DNA of 64,000 nucleotides from Buxus sempervirens (GCA_947561395.2 OX387190.1:17168858-17232857), one strand, 5' to 3'. Counted from the first letter of the stretch, positions 10,526-22,588 are shown. A program made the numbers and translations. Notes: generated from the letters alone by a model not told the origin.

Positions 10526-11390
10526 TGTCAGCACCTCATTTTTGCACCATAGAATTGCCTAAGACGCATATCTTAAACCAGCATATATGTGGGCACGTAA
10601 ATCGAGGTTTTTATAGTGGACCTATCTTTTTGAAATAACAAGCCCATAATAAATAGAATTCTAAGCCAATTCCGATGCACCAAACCATGCTCAAATCGGA
10701 TCTCAAACGGCTAAGTTATGAATAAAAGAAATAAAGGGTAGTTTGGGGATTTTTATAAAACCGAAATTAGATGCCACATGGGAGCCACGTGTATGCTATG
10801 GTGGCTGCCATGTAACCAATGATAAATTAAAATTTTGGGGTTCTTTTAGTAAATAAGTAAGTTTCCTAATGGGTTTGTTATGCAAATAAATAAAAAATTT
10901 AATAACAAAGTTAATAAAAGTTTTAAGATTAAAAGAAAATAAAAAAATATAAACAAAGAGAAATGAGTTGGATGAATTGGTCCAACTCATATTCTCTTGA
11001 GATATTGAGACTAAGCTTAAAAAAATATAAGCCTAAAAAATATGGGACAAAATAGACTTTGACCAAACCTAAATGAATGATGGTGTTTAAGAGAGGAAGA
11101 AGAAGAGTTAGAGGTTTAAGAGAGGAAGAGGAGGAGTTACAGGTTTAGGTGTTTAAGAGAGGAAGAGGAAAACTTAAGGAAAGGAGAGGTTTAGGAGAGG
11201 AATAGGAAAGTGTAAGCACCTCATTTTTGCGCTCCCAAAAAAAAAATACAAACCCTGGACAAAAAGTCAAACCCTAAGGGGTGAAAAGTTGACTTTTTGA
11301 TCAAGTGAAAATTGGCCACCTTGCTTTATACCATTGGATAGAGAATCCCGACACGAGTCCAACACAACTGGGTTTGCAGGAATCGGGGTC

Positions 11391-11842
11391 CGGATGAAGG
11401 TTCTGCGGGCGGTCAAACTTAATGAAAAGCCGAGAGTTGACTTTTCCTCGAATTCCGTGCCAAGTACCTTGCTTTATATCATTGGATAGAGAATCTCGAC
11501 ACGGTTCCAACGCAACTGAGTTTGCAGGAATCGGGGTCCGGATGAAGGTTCTGCGGGCGGTCAAACTTGAGCAGAGCCAAAAGTTGACTTTCTGCTAAAA
11601 TCCGATCCAAAGGCCTACCCCTAGGTCATTGGATAGAGAATCTCGACACGGTTCCAACGCAACTAAGTTTGCAGGAATCGGGGTCCGGATGAAGGTTCTG
11701 CGGGCGGTCAAACTTGAGCAGAGCCAAAAGTTGACTTTCTGCTAAAATCCGATCCGGAGGCCTACCCCTAGGTCATGGGATGGAGGGCTCCGATACGATT
11801 CTAATGAAACTAAGTTTGCCCAGATCGGAGTCCGGATGAAGG
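11391..11842 (+). repeat. Four tandem ~147-bp units in the U3 of LTR D
   Basis: The CGGATGAAGG landmark recurs at 11391, 11539, 11686 and 11833, giving spacings of 148, 147 and 147 bp. Each unit contains a variant of 'ATTGGATAGAGAATC', 'CCAACGCAACT' and 'GTTTGCAGGAATCGGGG'. The last unit is more diverged and lacks the GTCAAACTT tail. Confidence 0.9.
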
Positions 11843-12182
11843 AAATATGAGCTGATGAAATTCCCGTGCAGCAAAACCGGCAATCTGCGCACGTGGCAAA
11901 AAGCTGCACACGTGGCGAGTTGCGCAGGGAAATATCTCGGGGATTAAATCCGTAAATATCCAAACATACGAAATATCCTAGGGACCAATCTGAAAATATT
12001 TGAAAATATCTGAATAAAATAATATTAAACCAAAATATCCCAGGGACCATATCTTAATTTTCGGATTTTTTAAACAAACCCGCGGCGGCATTTAATGTTT
12101 TAATGATTTTGTCGCTCGCGCCGAGCGACAGGAGCTCAGCGCGAGCTGGGCGCCAAGGTGGGCGGATGCCCATTTTTCCTTC

Positions 12183-12189
12183 TATAAAA
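12183..12189 (+). promoter_or_regulatory. TATA box of LTR D
   Basis: TATAAAAGC follows a GC-rich palindromic block (12108-12150). A splice-donor-like AAG|GTAATG follows at 12438. Confidence 0.7.
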
Positions 12190-12924
12190 GCTCCAGCAGC
12201 CTTCATTTGCAGGGGTTCTGCATTTTTTTTGGTTCGACCTTCTTTGTTCGGCTTTTGAAGACCCCGTTCGTCTCTTCCTCTTCTCCCTCATCAAACCCGA
12301 AGGAGACCTCACTGTGGGTGTTCTTCCTCATCAAACCCGAAGGAGACCTCGCTGTGGGTGTGGAGAGTAATTGCTCCGGCAACCATTTGTGCTTCAAGGA
12401 GATGCTTCCCCCCCTCTAGGGTCTCGAAACATTCAAGGTAATGTTCTCTCTTGTATTTTTTACACAGCATATCTAAGATTAGATTCATTTGGCCATGTTT
12501 AGAAAGATAAGTCTCTCCCGGGACCAGATCTGGTCTTTTGCCTGCTTCGGATGCATTTTGCCTGCTTGCTTTTGTTATGCATTTTGCCTGCTTGCTTTTG
12601 TTATTGGTTTCATCTTAAAGGAGTATGTTCCTGCGAAGATCTAATGTATCCCGATAAAGCCCCCCGTTCCCTTCTTCCTTATTCGGGTTCTGTTAATTCA
12701 TGGTGTTGTTAGTGTCTGTTTCCGGATTTTATTTTATTATGTTCTGTTAGTGTTTTGTTCGGATTTGTAGGTTTGCAAAGAGGTTTGATCCTCACAACTT
12801 AGGTTAGATTAATTTCCAGGTATGTTAGAGGTCTGCTGGGGTTCTAAGGATCCCCAGAAACCAGTTACAGAGCTTAAAACCAGTCGGAAATGGAGTTTGG
12901 AGAGAAAAAACAGAGAGTCAGGGT

Positions 12925-13320
12925 CTGCGCTGAGCTCACGCTCACCTCGCGCCGAGCTCGCGCTCACCTAGCTTGGGTCCGCTCACCTCGCGCTGAGCTC
13001 ACGCTCATCTCGCGCAGAGCTCGCGCTCACCTAGCTTGGGTCCGCTCACCTCGCGCTGAGCTCACGCTCATCTCGCGCTCATCTCGCGCTGAGCTCGCGC
13101 TCACCTAGCTTGGGTCCGCTCACCTCGTGCTCACCTAAAATTGGATGCGCTCACCTCGCGCTCACCTCGTGCTCACCTAAAATTGGATGCGCTCACCTCG
13201 CGCTCACCTCGTGCTCACCTAAAATTGGATGCACTCACCTCGTGCTCACCTAAAATTGGATGCGCTCACCTCGCGCTCACCTCGTGCTCACCTCGCGCTC
13301 ACCTCGCGCTCACCTGCATT
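12925..13320. repeat. GCTCACCTCGCGCTGAGCTC repeat array in LTR D
   Basis: Short units of CTCACCTCGCG and GAGCTCGCGCTCACC alternate with TAGCTTGGGTCCG or TAAAATTGGATGC spacers, in higher-order blocks of about 60-70 bp. The GAGCTC/GCGCGAGC motif also forms palindromes at 12108-12150 just upstream of the TATA box (GTCGCTCG...CGAGCGAC and GGAGCTCAGCGCGAGCT). The long reading frames here are a by-product of the repeat. Confidence 0.85.
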
Positions 13321-13339
13321 TTTGGGTGCGCCCACTTCA

Positions 13340-14430
13340 CCTTTACCTTAAAAAATCCCGAAAATGCCCTTTACCTTAAATAAAATCCCGAAAATGCCCT
13401 TTACCCTAAAAAAATTCCCGAAAATACCCTTTGTCTTGAAAAATCCCGAAAATGCCCTTTACCTTAAATAAAATCCCGAAAATGCCCTTTACCTTAAATA
13501 AAAATCCCGAAAATGCCCTTTACCCTGAAAAATCCCGAAAATGCCCGTTGCCTTAAATAAAATCCCGAAAATGCCCTTTACCCTGAAAAATCCCGAAAAT
13601 GCCCTTTACCTTAAATAAAAGCCCGAAAATGCCCTTTACCCTGAAAAATCCCAAAAATGCCCTTTACCTTGAAAAATCCCGAAAATGCCCTTTACCTTAA
13701 ATAAAATCCCGAAAATGCCCTTTACCCTAAAAAAATCCCGAAAATACCCTTTGTCTTGAAAAATCCCGAAAATGCCCTTTACCTTAAATAAAATCCCGAA
13801 AATGCCCTTTACCCTGAAAAATCCCGAAAATGCCCTTTACCCTGAAAAATCCCGAAAATACCCTTTGTCTTGAAAAATCCCGAAAATGCCCTTTACCTTA
13901 AATAAAAATCCCGAAAATGCCCTTTACCCTGAAAAATCCCGAAAATGCCCGTTGCCTTAAATAAAATCCCGAAAATGCCCTTTACACTGAAAAATCCCGA
14001 AAATGCCCTTTACCTTAAATAAAAGCCCGAAAATGCCCTTTACCCTGAAAAATCCCAAAAATGCCCTTTACCTTGAAAAATCCCGAAAATGCCCTTTACC
14101 TTAAATAAAATCCCGAAAATGCCCTTTACCCTGAAAAATCCCGAAAATGCCCTTTACCTTAAACGAAATCCCGAAAATGCCCTTTACCTTAAAAAATCCC
14201 GAAAATGCCCTTTACCTTAAATGAAATCCCGAAAATGTCCTTTACCTTAAAAAAATCCCGAAAATGCCCTTTACCTTAAATAAAATCCCGAAAATGCCCT
14301 TTACCCTGAAAAATCCCGAAAATGCCCTTTACCTTAAAATAAAATCCCTAAAATGCCCTTTACCTTAAAAGATCCCGAAAATGCCCTTTGCCTTGAAAAA
14401 TCCCGAAAATGCCCTTTGCCTTGATAAATC
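13340..14430. repeat. ~27-bp minisatellite AATCCCGAAAATGCCCTTTA
   Basis: About 40 copies of AATCCCGAAAATGCCC plus TTTACC(T/C)T and an A-rich spacer lie head to tail, with alternating unit lengths of roughly 24-30 bp. Variants give a higher-order repeat: the run from CCCTTTGTCTTG at 13427 through GCCCGTTGCC to AAAGCCCG at 13621 recurs, one unit shorter, from 13861 to 14025. Confidence 0.95.
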
Positions 14431-15549
14431 CCTCCCCTTGGACCTAGTACAATGAGCCAGTTTTTTTTCTCTGACAGAGTGTCTATCTTGTGTTTTTTCG
14501 TGTGATTATTGCTAGATACGAATGATATTTCCGAACCGGATAAACCAATAGGGTTTCTGGGTCACCCGGAAACCCGACATGGGACTTGGACTCCCGGTCC
14601 AACTTGACTTCCAGTGGGCCTTCCAACGGGGCCCACCAAGCCCAATAAACACCAAAGCATGCCATTAAAATAACTTAAGTAAAATGAGCAATTTGAACCG
14701 GGCGGGCCAAACCCTATGCGGCCCACCCGAGCCTTATTATGCGAAATTGATGCATGAATTGCGTGGTTTGGCCGAGACCAAGGGCAAGGGCCTACCGGGT
14801 CCGCCAAAGCCCACCAACCGAACCAAGGAAGGGTACAAACCCTAACTTCCGGTAACTTGGGCTTACAAGCCCAGATTTGGATTGCGGGCCCCAAGCCCAG
14901 TGTCCAAATCACTTTGGCAAAATTAAAAAGATAAATCCAATAAAAAATACTTGGATACCATGTGGGCCCACCTTAGGGGCCCACAAACCGGTCCGACCCA
15001 CTTGTGCATGAAAAACACTTAATCTTCAAATCTGAACTTAAAGTAAAATCAATTGAACTAACCAAAGCCCAAAGGACCTCTCAGGCTAGACTGAGGTCCA
15101 CAAGAGTACACGGGCTTGACTAAGCCCACCAAGGATACCGTGGGCCTCCCAACGGGGCCCACCCAATCAGACTCAGGTCACCTAAGTAATCAAGATAAAA
15201 GCAACTAAAGGGACCCACACCACTCAGGTGGTCCCGCCAGACTTAACCAAATTGCATATCGGATTAGGAATCAGGTGAGACCAATGTAAGCTGACTCAAA
15301 CCAGGGAACCCACGGGACCCGTCATCCGACGGGGTGGACCGGGGTGTCTACGGACTTCCCCGAACCACAACCGAGAACAGACTTAGAATCTCAAGCCGCA
15401 GACCAAAAAGCCCTAATAGGCAAGATTAGGCACCCAGGTGTCCGCCTGCACCCCATCAGGCGGTGGCGACTCCGAATTACCCCGTGCCGCGTTTCCCACG
15501 CGCGCACAGAAAGGTTAGGGGTTAAGAAGTTGAAGGGGTGGGAATTCTC

Positions 15550-15557
15550 TATAAAAA
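15550..15557 (+). promoter_or_regulatory. TATA box of LTR E
   Basis: CTCTATAAAAAGGC. The consensus splice donor CAG|GTGAGT follows at 15721. The sequence between is purine-rich. The rest of U5 (15730-16800) is AT-rich with no ORF of note. Confidence 0.7.
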
Positions 15558-17018
15558 GGCTTGAAGTTGGGAGCAAAAGGGGGAGGGAGCAAGTAAGAGA
15601 GTTCTTTGAAAAAAAAACAGCAAGTAGGAAGAAGTGAAGAAAAGAAGAGGGAGAAAGAAAAACTGCTATTCAAGACACACCAAGGTTCCAAGACCTGATT
15701 TAAGTGTCAATCCATAACAGGTGAGTCATTTGTTTAATACATTGTATGAGACCTCTCTTTGATTATAATTTTTGAGATGAGATTACATGATTGGTGAGAG
15801 ACATGTATATATGTTTGATGGCTTTGGGTAATTTTATCATGTAAGAAAAAAAAGACAAAGATGTAAAGTTCTGAGTTTTTTGTGTATTAGACTTGCACCT
15901 ATTTTCTAGATAAACCAATTTTTTCACCTAGTTCTAGTTTGATTCAAGTCTGGAGTCCTTCATGAGATTTGTGGTATTTTTATTTTAGTTTAATGTAAAA
16001 ATATGCTTGAGACCCTACATTATGAGTAGGTATTTTATTTTTATTTTTCTTTGGTTCAGATTTTCACAGGGAGATGTCTAACAATAAATTTTGCAGCTTC
16101 ATATCTCTTAAATGAAAATGAACTTTTAAAAACTGCTATAGATTATTTTAATGCTTAAAGTTATGATTCTAGGCAATCAGATTTTGCACAGTTTGGTTGA
16201 GAATTGAGAGAGATATGAATCCTTGAACGCGGATAGTGTAGTAGTTCAGATTGTTTCACTTTTTTTGTTTCCTTTGTTTATTGTGATTTTCTTACATACA
16301 TTTGTTTTGTTTTATTTTTTTATTTTACTACATGAGATGTAATATAGTGGCCCTCCATTCTCCCTCATATAATAGAGTCTAAAACATTTTATTGGAAGTG
16401 GTTGAATCAGCCCCCATTTCTTATTCTTTTTAATTTGGGTTTCTTTGCTTTAGAATTCTTATGTGCATGTAAGATGTAGTATAGCAATCCCCCACTCCTC
16501 TAATCCCTTGTATATATGAGAAAGATAAAATTAAAAAAATGGAAAAAGAAAAGAATAATAAAAAAGTAATAAATAAATAAATAAATATATTTTTTTTGAA
16601 ATAACCAAGTACATTGCTCCATGTTGAAATATTTGATTTGGATTTCTTTATTTTGGATTTTTTTTATATGTATCATATGTATTATAATTTGTATAGGATG
16701 TAGCAAAGCAACCCCCACTCCTCCAATATTTGTACACATGTGATCATAAGAAAAATAAAAAATATAAAAGATAAAAGATAAAAAAAATTAAATAATAGTA
16801 ATTCAGCCCAAATATGATCCAACTGATTTAAGGGAACCCATTTCGATGGGGCAACCCAGGGTGTTCAAGGACTTCCCTGGGTTGTAATCGGGTCACTTAT
16901 CCGAAATCACTGGTTCAGACCAAAAATCAACAAGGTGTCTACCTGCACCATTTCAGGTAGTGGAGACTCCATAAAACATGTAACGCGCTTTTTCAGTGCG
17001 CCCGAGGTGCGCACAGCT

Positions 17019-17036
17019 TGGCGACTCCACTGGGGA
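17019..17036 (+). other. Primer binding site of element 2
   Basis: TGGCGACTCCACTGGGGA lies three bases after the LTR end at 17015. This is the clearest copy of the primer-site motif shared by all Ogre-type elements in the window. The primer tRNA was not checked; tRNA-Arg is the one reported for Ogre elements. Confidence 0.75.
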
Positions 17037-17316
17037 CCGAACCCGAAATTGTTGGGGGCTGACCCAACCAGGTTTGATTAGTTGGATTATAACGGGCTTA
17101 TTCTTTGCACATGTGCACACACTTGCACATGCACGCACACTCTCTTTGTACATATACACACACTTGCACAAATTGGTCAAGGAATATTTGCCGCCTTAGT
17201 AAGTGTTGAATATACACAAAAACATATTATGGGGAGTTCTATCATAAAGGACGAGATAATTGCCTAAGGAAATTGGATTTTAAGTGAGACCACTGTGACC
17301 CCTCCAATTACCTGGG
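17037..17316 (+). mobile_element. Element 2 leader, first part
   Basis: This matches the main Ogre leader: 'GGGGAGT...CTATCA', 'CGAGATAATTGCCTAAGG' and 'CCCCTCCAATTACC'. It is interrupted after CTGGG (17312-17316) by the main Ogre. The same CTGGG starts the continuation at 53186, where the leader text carries on with ACTCTCCC. Confidence 0.85.
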
Positions 17317-17890
17317 TGTAAGCACCTCATTTTTGCGCTCCCGGAGGAGCTGAAACTACAAACCTAGGACGGAAAGTCAAACCCTAAGGGTGAAATGTTG
17401 ACTTTTTGATCAAGTAAAAATTGGCCACCTTGCTTTATCTCAAGGGATAGAGGATCCCAACACGGTTCCAACGCAACTGAGTTTGCTGGAATCAGAGTCC
17501 GGATGAAGGTTCTGTAGGCCGGTCAAACTTGAGGGGGAGCCGAAAGTTGACTTTTTTGCCGAACCCCGAGCCAAGTGTTTAGCCCTATGTCATTGGATAG
17601 AGGGCTCCGACATGGTTCTAATGCAATTGAGTTTGCTCAAATCGGAGTCCGGATGAGGAAGATATGATCAGTTGAAGTTTCCGGGCAGCAATGTCGGAAA
17701 CTGCACACATGGCAACAAACGCAGCGAAATATCTCAGGGGGCAATCTTTAAATATCCAAAATCTGCCAAATATCTCAGGGTTTAATCCAAAATTGTGCAG
17801 GGGGCTATCTGCGAATATCTCAGTGTCAAATCAGGTCAAATTGGTCAAATCCAGGGAGCAATCTGTAAATATCCAAAATTTTGTCAGAAT

Positions 17891-18092
17891 AACCGAAATA
17901 TATTTTCGGTTCATAAAGCGAAATCAAAAATCGCCCGACAGATTGTTTGAATCCATATCTGACAGGAATTAATTGCTAATTGAGTGCAAAAGTAACCAAA
18001 ATTAAATTTCGGTTACAAAGAACCAATGGCATAACCGAAATTAATTTTCGGTTATGCTACAAAACCTTCATAACGGAAAATAAATTTCGGTT
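17891..18092. repeat. AACCGAAATT...TTTCGGTT palindrome array, 5' LTR
   Basis: Four ~21-22-bp palindromes lie at 17891-17911, 17994-18015, 18033-18054 and 18072-18092, all variants of AACCGAAATTAATTTTCGG plus TT. They lie immediately upstream of the TATA box. Equivalent copies in the 3' LTR are at 50732-50932. Confidence 0.92.
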
Positions 18093-18106
18093 CTTCACTT
18101 TTTTGC

Positions 18107-18114
18107 TATAAATA
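18107..18114 (+). promoter_or_regulatory. TATA box of main Ogre 5' LTR
   Basis: GCTATAAATAGC follows the palindrome array; a C/T-rich tract (18160-18280), typical of a plant transcript leader, follows. Confidence 0.75.
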
Positions 18115-18474
18115 GCAACCCTAGCCATTTGGCTTGGGGTTGTTGCTTGCCGAAAATTTTCCCCATCCCACCCTGTTCGTGACCTTCCTCCCTACCCTCT
18201 CCACCCCTCTCCAACACCCAAAACCCTACCCTAACCATTCTAAACCCTTTTCCACCCCCTCCTTCCTCACTCCCACTACTCGGAAGAGATCTTGGAGGAC
18301 TTGCTGGAGCTTGGAGGAGGTACCCCAGTGCTGTGGAGGCTTAAAATGAACTTCACCATCATCATAGGAGGTTTCCAACTATAAGGTATGGTTCCCCAAC
18401 AAATTTTACTTAACATATATAAATTTGAGAGACATCTAATTCCATTGAAAAAGTCAAGACTAAATTCTAATACT

Positions 18475-21400
18475 CTAAAGACCTATTCTATAATGAAAAA
18501 GAGCCATTTTGGCTTTTAGAGGGAGAGAATTTTCAAAAAAATAAGAATTGAAATTAAATCTATTACAACCTTCATTGGCAAGGGCATCAGCCACGAAGTT
18601 TGCTTCTCTGTACACATGCTGGATTTCTCTTTCATATTTTGCAATTCTTGAAATTATTTCCTTCCACCAAAACTTACTCTTCTAGGGAATCGAAGTGTGA
18701 CTATTGATAGCATCCGCAAGGACCTTAGAATCAGTCTCAATGACGAAATTCTGAAGCCCTTCATTATCAGCCAGCCTAAGACCATCTCTAAGAGCCAAAA
18801 CTTCAGCACTTGTGTTGGTTGAAAACCCATAATAAGCCGAGAAGCCCATAATGAAATCACCCTTATCATCTCTAAAAACACATCCTCCTCCACTTAATCC
18901 TGGGTTACCTTTAGAAGCACCATCGATATTTAGAATAATAGAGCTAGAACGGTGTCGTTTCCATTTGATAAACTTTGGATGAGGATAACAAATATGGGGA
19001 TGATAAATGTGAAGAGAGTCCAGCATAACTTCGCTAAGATGAGAACAAGGTACCTTAGGCTTTGTGAGATAGGCAATATCTTGCAGCCTATTAGAGATGC
19101 TGGAGCTAATTTTTCTGGCATTCATTGCTTCATCATCAAATCTATGATTGCATCTTGAAACCCATATTTCCCATAATACAAATTGAGGCAATGCAGAAAG
19201 CATTAAGCCAAGCTGATCCTTAACTTTGGAAAGCCCAATCCAATAGGAAATTCTGCTGTAAGTGTCATGTAAGTGATGATGTTGAATCCCGAATTTGGGA
19301 GAAAAGTAGGTCCAGATCTTTTGGGCAGTTTCCCCAAAAGAGAACAAATGATCAAGGCTTTCTTCTTTTGCATTCATGCAGCAGCTACACTTAGAGCAAA
19401 GATTGATTCCCAAACGTTTGATTCTCTCATCAGTTGGGATTGCACCTTTTAGAATTTTCCAAGTAAAAGTGCATATTTTTTATGGGATATACGCTTTCCA
19501 GTAATTGTTGATTCTTGAGGCAGGGGCTGATCATCTAACATTTTGCCAATAAGAGCTAACAGAGAAAGTACCTTTAGAGGATGGCAACCAGATTGGTTGA
19601 TCAGGCATGTTACTTAAAAATGGACAAATATCTTGAAGAGCACTGCTTATATCCAAAGGAAGAGGAGGGTAAACAAGATGCAAATTCCAAGCATTATTGT
19701 TAATGACTTCGGCCACCTTGAGATTTGGATTGATAATATCTTCTTCATTGACATAATCCGCAAGAGAGCCATGGGGAGACCACTTATCAAACCAGAAATT
19801 TATATTGCCTTCTTCGACTGTCCAGCCAGTATTAAAGTCGATAATATCCTTCACCATCAAAATACTTCTCCAAATTTTCAAGACTCCAGGTTTCAATTCA
19901 GCATGTCTTAAAGGGTGGGTGCAACCATATTTCGATCTCATGAATTTTGCCCAAAGCCCATTGTCATGCATGGCTCTCCATCCCATTTTTATATGTAAAC
20001 TTTTCATCACATCCTTCGTAGCCTTGATGCCAAGACCCCCTTCCTCTTTGGGGAGACAAATCTGATCCCAAGCAACCCAATGTCTTTTGCAACTGAAATC
20101 TGCTGATTCTCCCCAAAAGAAATTGCTGAATATGGATTCAAGTCTTCTAATGATAGATTTGGGGACTGGGATGGCAGAAAGAAGATAAATGGGGATACTT
20201 GATAAAACACTTTGAATCAATGTTACTTTACCTCCATGAGACAAAAGTTTGGCTTTCCATCCACTTATTTTTTCTGAATCTTGTAAATTAAGTCTTGGAA
20301 GAAGGATGCAGATACACGGCCTTGAAATAAAGGAACTCCAAGGTAATTAGTTGGGAGAGTGCCTTTGGAGAACTCGGTAACCTGCTGAATTAGAGTAACT
20401 CTTAAAGGAGGCATTTTTGAAGAGACAAAGAAAAACTCTTGTTATAGTTGACCATCTGGCCAGATGACCTTTCATAGGATTGAAGAAATTTAATTAGGTG
20501 TAGAAGGGAAGACTTAGACCCATTAGAGAAAATCAAAATGTCATCTGCATATAAAAGATGAGAAACCGGAATAGAATTCCTGCTAGATAGATAACTTGCC
20601 ATTTTACCAAAAGAAGACAGATGAAGAATACCTCTACTAAGAACTTCCTCTGCCAAAATGAAGAGAAGAGGGGAGAGAGGGTCACCTTGCTGAAGACCTC
20701 TGGAAGACTGAAAAAAACCACATGGTTTTCCTTGAATCAGAATACTGAACCAGCAATTGGAGAGACAACGATATAAAAGGTTGCACCAAGAAGAAGAGAA
20801 CCCAAATCTTTTGCAGACTTCTAAAATAAAATTCCATTCCATCCGGTCAAAAGCTTTTGCCATATCCAGCTTTATGATAAGATTACCTCCCATATTCTTT
20901 CTATAGAGATGTTGACAAAGCTCATGAGCAAGGCCAATATTATCTGAGATAACCCTGCCTTTAATAAAAGCACTTTGTTCTGGAGATATGATTCTTGGAA
21001 GAATGGAAGATAATCTAGTGGCCAAAAGTTTTGACATAATTTTGTAAGAGAAATTATATAAACTTATAGGTCTGAATTCAGCAATGGATGTGGGCTGGTG
21101 CACTTTAGGAATGAGAGCTATGTGAGAAGCCGTGCAGGAAACAGGAAGAGTGGCTCCTTCAAAGAACTCTTTTACAGCATTAAAGACATCCAGTTTAACA
21201 ATATCCCAACAACTCTAGAAGAACCAACCTGTATAGCCATCGGAGCCAGGGGCACTGTCAGGACACTGATCAAAGACAGCAGCAGATATTTCTTCCATGG
21301 AAGGGACTTTTTGCAACATATCATTATCTTCATTCTTCACCAACGAAGGAATATGACAGAGACTATCATTAATAGACAAATGGTGGTCCTTGGTTAGCTG

Positions 21401-22588
21401 AGCTGCAAAGTAATCTATCACCTCCTCTATATTAGAAAGAGCACTTGGACCACTAATATTAGAAAATTTTTGTCTCCTTGCTTTCAGAGATGCGTGAAAG
21501 AACTTAGAGTTTCTATCCCCCTCATGAAGCCATTTAATTCTAGATTGCTGCCGATAAAGTGTTTCTTGTTGAGTAACTCGAGAAGATAGAGCAAGCTTAG
21601 TTTGCTGAAGATTCGCAGCCACTTGATCATTCCAGTCATTAGATAGAGTGACTTCCAAGTTTTGCACCTGAGTTGAAAGCTCCTCCACTTTTGTGTGGAA
21701 ATTACCGAACACCTCCCAGTTCCAGGATTTAAGAAAAATTTTCAGCAATTTCAATTTCCTCCCAAGAATAGTAAGAGCTGAACCAAAAAGTGGTTTGTTC
21801 CAACAATTGGAAACAACATCAGTAAAATCTTTGTGGGATAGCCACATTTTCTGGAACTTAAAAGAGGAAAATCTAGGAGAGAGTCCAGAACTATGAGATA
21901 GGAGAATTGGACAGTGGTCCGAGCATATTTTTGGCAAATGAGAAATCTGATTAGTATAACTTACTAATGCTTGGGAATTAGAAAGGAATCTATCAAGTCT
22001 TGCCCAAATACATCTTTGACCTTGCTGCTCATTACTCCATGTGAAGTTATTGCTAGAGAACCCCATATCATGAAGACCAGCCCTGTGAATGAAATCTTGG
22101 AACTCAATCATTGATCTAAGATCATTAGATCTGCCCCCTTTTTTCTCCATAACAGAAGCTATAGCATTAAAGTCTCCACCAATGAACCAAGGGACAGTGG
22201 TGGTAACAAATATGTCTAGAAGGTGAGCCCAAAGTGATCTTCTTTCCATTCTATCACATTTAGCATAAACAAAGGTAATAAGAAAAGGCAAGAAATTTTG
22301 AGGTTGAGAAGAACTAACCATTGCAGTAAAACTTTGATCAGTAGCCGAAATGACATCCAGAGAAATTGTCTCAGTCCACATAAGCCAAATTTTACCACCA
22401 ACATGCTCATTACTTTCATAATTGGCCATTTTTAACTGATGAGCAACTTTTCGACATTGACGAAATTGAATCATGGGTTCAAAGACTACAACACACTGAA
22501 TCTTATGGGAATGTAAATGTTTTTTCAGCATACTTTTTGATTCCTTATTGGCTATTCCTCAAATATTCCACGCAAGGATGGGTATCAT
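18475..22588 (-). pseudogene. LINE ORF2: endonuclease - reverse transcriptase - RNase H
   Basis: The start ATG at 22588 overlaps the ORF1 stop as ATGA. An AP-endonuclease domain (about 22588-21880) shows GGDFNAI, FTWSN, ARLDRF and SDHCPI. The RT (about 21270-20420) shows FRPISL, SAFIKGR, DMAKAFDR, QGDPLSP and YADD. A zinc-binding region (19413 on) has CSKCSCC...DHLF. RNase H shows NIDGASKGNPG, ETDSK and REANFVADALAN (18560-18605), and the frame ends TAG at 18475. In a working LINE this protein nicks the target and copies the RNA in place. Defects: TGA at codon 10 (22561-22559), a stop after TGWFF (21215), a frameshift near 20405, further breaks at 19531-19413, and TAG near 18684 inside RNase H. 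The terminal RNase H is typical of a plant L1 subgroup. Confidence 0.9.

Larger units (their letters stand above)
11211..15508 (+). mobile_element. Solo Ogre-type LTR ('LTR D'), 4.3 kb, duplication GAAAG
   Basis: It starts TGTAAGCACCTCATTTTTGC at 11211 and ends CGCGCGCACA at 15508. GAAAG precedes it (11206-11210) and follows it (15509-15513), and the flanks rejoin as LTR E. It carries four 147-bp U3 repeats, G-boxes (near 11890 and 11910), a TATA box (12183), a GCTCACCTCGCG array, a ~27-bp minisatellite, the GGCCCA-rich block (14560-15200) and the U5 end block. No primer site or internal region follows, so the element was reduced to one LTR by recombination. Confidence 0.88.
10526..17015 (+). 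mobile_element. 5' LTR of element 2 ('LTR E'), split by solo LTR D
   Basis: It starts TGTCAGCACCTCATTTTTGC at 10526, in the middle of a minus-strand integrase gene, and ends GGTGCGCACA at 17015, three bases before a primer site. Without the solo LTR and one duplication copy it is about 2.2 kb (10526-11210 plus 15514-17015). U3 has a CACGTG box near 10784. A TATA box lies at 15550, and a consensus donor CAG|GTGAGT at 15721. The 5 bases before it are CCAAT (10521-10525); the matching right copy should lie beyond this window. Confidence 0.75.

Noticed and set aside
12890..13383. Two open frames (72 and 80 codons) in the GCTCACCTCGCG array
   Set aside because: Their repeated peptides come from the DNA repeat; there is no start context or domain, and the array varies in length.
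13340..14430. CRISPR-like regularly spaced array
   Set aside because: Units are contiguous variants of one ~27-bp sequence without unique spacers, and the context is a plant LTR. It is a minisatellite.
11211..17036. Complete element made of LTR D and the following LTR end
   Set aside because: LTR D is flanked by GAAAG on both sides and the flanks rejoin as one LTR, so the primer site at 17019 belongs to LTR E, not to LTR D.
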